Of a DNA stretch of 64,000 nt, positions 61,948-64,000 are shown piece after piece. This stretch comes from Zea mays (lineage: Eukaryota > Streptophyta > Magnoliopsida > Poales > Poaceae), in contig NC_050097.1 of NCBI RefSeq assembly GCF_902167145.1, positions 223,405,034 to 223,469,033 of the forward strand, read 5' to 3'. Both the position numbers and the translations under genes were made by a program. Each line of letters begins with the position of its first letter. Position 1 is the first letter of the stretch. The notes under the pieces were generated by a model, which saw only the letters and a list, made by a program, of their open reading frames with translations, searched no databases and had not been told where the DNA came from.

Positions 61948-63475
61948 ATGCGCCCCCCCTTCTCCCTCTCTCATTTGGATCTCGCGCGCAACAACCTCTC
62001 CTCTCCCTCTTCCACCTCTCTCTCCCCGTGGTGCCCTAGGGTTTGGAGACGGCGATCACCGGATTTTGGACCCCGAGGTGAGCTCCCCTCCCCTTCTCCT
62101 CTCTCTCTCCCTCTCCCTCCTCTTCTTCTCCCCACGCGCGCCCCCTTTCTCCCCCTGCCCGCGCGCGACCCCGGCCCCGACCCCACCCCGGCGGCGCTCG
62201 CCCGCGGCGGCGCGGCCCCCGCCCGGCTGCCCTCAGCGCGGCGGCGCGGCCCCCGCCCGGCCTCCTCGGCGCGGCGGCGCGGCCCCTGCCCGCCCAGCCC
62301 CCCCCCCCCCCCCCCCGCGCGGCCCCTCCCCCCTCCCTCCCCGCGGCGGCGCCCGGCTCGCCCGCTCGGCCCCCGCTCGGCCCCTCGGCGCGGCGGCTCG
62401 GCCCCCTGCCCGCTCGCCCGTGGCGGCGCTCGGCCCGCCCGCTCGGCCCCTCCCCGCGGCGGCGCTCGGCGCCCGCCCTCGGCCCCGCCCCGGCCTCCCT
62501 CCCGTGGCGGCGCTCCCCGCCCGTCCCGGCCCCGCGCGGCGCTCGCCCGCCCGCCCCCGCTCCTCCCCTGCTCGCGCGCAGCGCGGCCCCGGCGCGCCCC
62601 CGGCGTGGCCCGGCGCGGCCCCGGTGGCCCCTGCTCGCCGGCGCGTCCTTGTCGCGGCCCCGGCCGGCTCGGCCGCCCCCGGCCGGTTCAACCGCCCCCC
62701 TTGGCCGGTTCAACCGCCCTGGCCCCAGCTCGGCCGCCCGTTTCCCCGTCCCGGCCTCGCCCGACCGTATCTTCGCTCGCCCGCGCTCGCGGTGATTTTT
62801 CGTTAATTAGCGTGTTGCGTCGCGCGCTTCGCCGCGCGACGGATTTGTCTAAATTCATATTCTATCTCGTGTTGCGTCGTGCGCTTCGTCGCGCGACGAT
62901 CCATTTTTGTTTCAGGTTGTTTAAGGTGTAACGCCGCGTGTGTATTCACGCGACGTTACACTTTGGACTCAGTTTAGTCGACGTGTGCCGTCGTGCGCTT
63001 CGTCGCGTGACGCTTAACATCTCCTCTTAGCTAAGGCGAAGTGTCTCGCTGCGTGCTCGGTCGCGCGACGAGTCGTTAACTTCTTAATTTGTTTTAGAGA
63101 GCTTTGTCGCGCGTCTCGCCGCGCGACCATCCTTTTATTTATCTCCACCTGCCTATAATAATTAGACATGAAACATGACTTTACTTTACGCTAAACATAG
63201 TGTCTACATTAAATTTCCTTCTATTAAGCGAGTAGTTAATTTATAATCATGTAACGTGATCGTCTCTCGACTGTCTTTTCCTCTTTCTCTCTTAACCGTA
63301 CTCACGAGCCCGCGTGGAACGTCTGTTTACTTATTGCATTCTATTGTATGGTGTACTGTTCTTTTGTATTAAATGTGTGGATGTATGTATGTTTGTGCTC
63401 GCATAGAGAACGATCCGGTTGAGGAGCCCGAGGAACTCGCAGGAGAAGCCCCTGAGCAGCAGTCGTTTGGTGGAG
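61948..63475 (+). CDS. Second copy of the LTR-embedded ORF, first two exon-like segments
   Basis: Segments 61948-62077 and 63407-63475 repeat the first two segments of the proposed LTR gene with the same lengths (130 and 69 bases), frame and splice sites. The last segment would lie near 64,460, outside the window. The shared intron 1 is about 100 bases longer here. Since LTRs are identical at insertion, conservation here reflects recent insertion and is not independent evidence of selection. Confidence 0.35.
62813..63127 (+). repeat. Hairpin repeat array, second LTR
   Basis: This is the same six-copy GCGCGAC array as at 53357-53671, with a TTAC for TTCC change after copy 3 and an AACATC for AACGTC change after copy 4. 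Spacing is unchanged. Confidence 0.8.
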
Positions 63476-64000
63476 GCAAGTGTCCTTTGACCTATCTCTG
63501 TCCTATTCATTCTTAATTCACCTCCCGCTTTACATATTTATACCTAAGGTTTGACTAGCTTTTGTTATCCCTATCCTTGCTTACCTATTTGGGTTGGATT
63601 ATTACTGTTTAGCTTTATGCTATTGCTTAAACTCTAATCAATGAACATGATGAGATTATCTATGATACGCTGTTTTCCCTCTTCTGATTATGATGTGTGC
63701 TTGTGGTCATCAAGGGGGCTCGAGCGGTTTCTCGAGTGCCTCTCCGTAAGGACCTGTTCTATGGATGACCGCCCGGGAAAACAGTGCAACCATGAGGGTG
63801 GAATGGGGTGCCCTTAGCTGAATAATTAGAGGATCCGGGGTGTAGTTCACTTAGCCGTCGTGCCGTCAATGGGGCTCGGTGTATGCGGCTCGCTCTGCCA
63901 AGTTTGGGTTCGCCCCTTGGGGAGGAGTGCGGTGCATTTAGGAAACCTAACGGGTGGCTACAGCCCCGGGGAATCTTTGTAAAGGCTACGTAGTGATGCC

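Larger units (their letters stand above)
52216..64000 (+). mobile_element. Ty3/gypsy chromovirus (Tekay-like), element C, incomplete at window end
   Basis: LTR 52216-55344, primer site 55349-55362, an extra ORF (55605-56624), gag-protease (57028-58662), broken RT/RNase H/integrase/chromodomain (58663-61536), a purine tract just before 61573, then 2,428 bases of the second LTR. Very long LTRs, the CCHC gag with a poly-Gln tract and a C-terminal chromodomain point to the Tekay/Del group of chromoviruses. Pol has several frame-breaking lesions while the LTRs are nearly identical, apart from about 100 extra bases in the GC-rich part of the second. Confidence 0.9.
61573..64000 (+). repeat. 3' LTR of chromovirus C, cut by the window end
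   Basis: It matches the 5' LTR with only a few substitutions noticed by eye (for example TAAGAGTCAT for TAAGTGTCAT) and about 100 extra bases in the CpG-dense part. The window ends at the position equivalent to 54543 in the first LTR, so about 800 bases are missing, including the third exon-like segment. Confidence 0.92.

Noticed and set aside
61948..62931. 327-codon Pro/Ala/Arg-rich ORF and its 252-codon counterpart at 52591
   Set aside because: After the first 43 codons the frame runs through low-complexity CpG-rich intron-like sequence, differs in length between LTRs and reads past a strong splice donor. Only the first segment may be coding.

Overview
The window looks like a stretch of a large, transposon-packed grass nuclear genome, most probably maize (Zea mays) or a close relative. 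It has two ordinary spliced plant genes with GT-AG introns and GC-rich coding ends. These sit among nested LTR retrotransposons of types abundant in maize: Sirevirus-type Ty1/copia, and Tat-type and chromovirus-type Ty3/gypsy. No rRNA, tRNA, CRISPR or prokaryotic-style operon was seen.

Layout. (1) 1-6.4 kb: a small secreted Ole e 1/phylloplanin-like gene (1438-1976, two exons), MITEs near 2.3 and 3.4 kb, and an LTR-like relic near 5.0-5.6 kb. (2) 6,469-15,793: a complete minus-strand Sirevirus (element A) with both LTRs, PBS, gag, broken pol and purine-rich 3' region. A perfect CTAAT target duplication flanks it, and it sits inside an older MITE. (3) 16,854-22,489: a complete 16-exon gene for an IBR3/ACAD10-type protein (aminoglycoside-phosphotransferase-like domain plus acyl-CoA dehydrogenase domain) with a C-terminal peroxisomal-type ARL. 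(4) 23.2-39.6 kb: a decayed Sirevirus tail and a LINE reverse-transcriptase gene split into three pieces by two insertions 31 bp apart, a 1.3 kb solo LTR and a 13.3 kb Tat-type gypsy element (TSD GCGAG). (5) 39.9-40.7 kb: a small CACTA-like inverted-repeat element and unexplained sequence. (6) 40.66-64.0 kb: a four-level nest. Sirevirus LTR H is interrupted by Sirevirus D, D by Sirevirus B (gag and pol open), and B's 5' LTR by gypsy chromovirus C, whose second LTR runs off the window end.

The most unusual signal is in the 3.1 kb LTR of chromovirus C. Three segments with good splice sites (one a GC-AG intron) join in one open frame and would encode a 94-residue protein that is basic at the N-terminus, acidic at the C-terminus and has a CxxCxxC cluster. 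The same LTR carries six hairpin-forming CGCGCGAC-type repeats spaced about 58 bp apart. Element C also has an extra ORF ahead of gag, and both that ORF and gag start directly after acceptor-like AGs. The Sireviruses share U3 arrays of CCGGACnGTCCGG palindromes mixed with CCGTTGG motifs, and the chromovirus and one Sirevirus inserted right at such palindromes.

All calls come from reading the sequence. No database search, alignment program or expression data were available.
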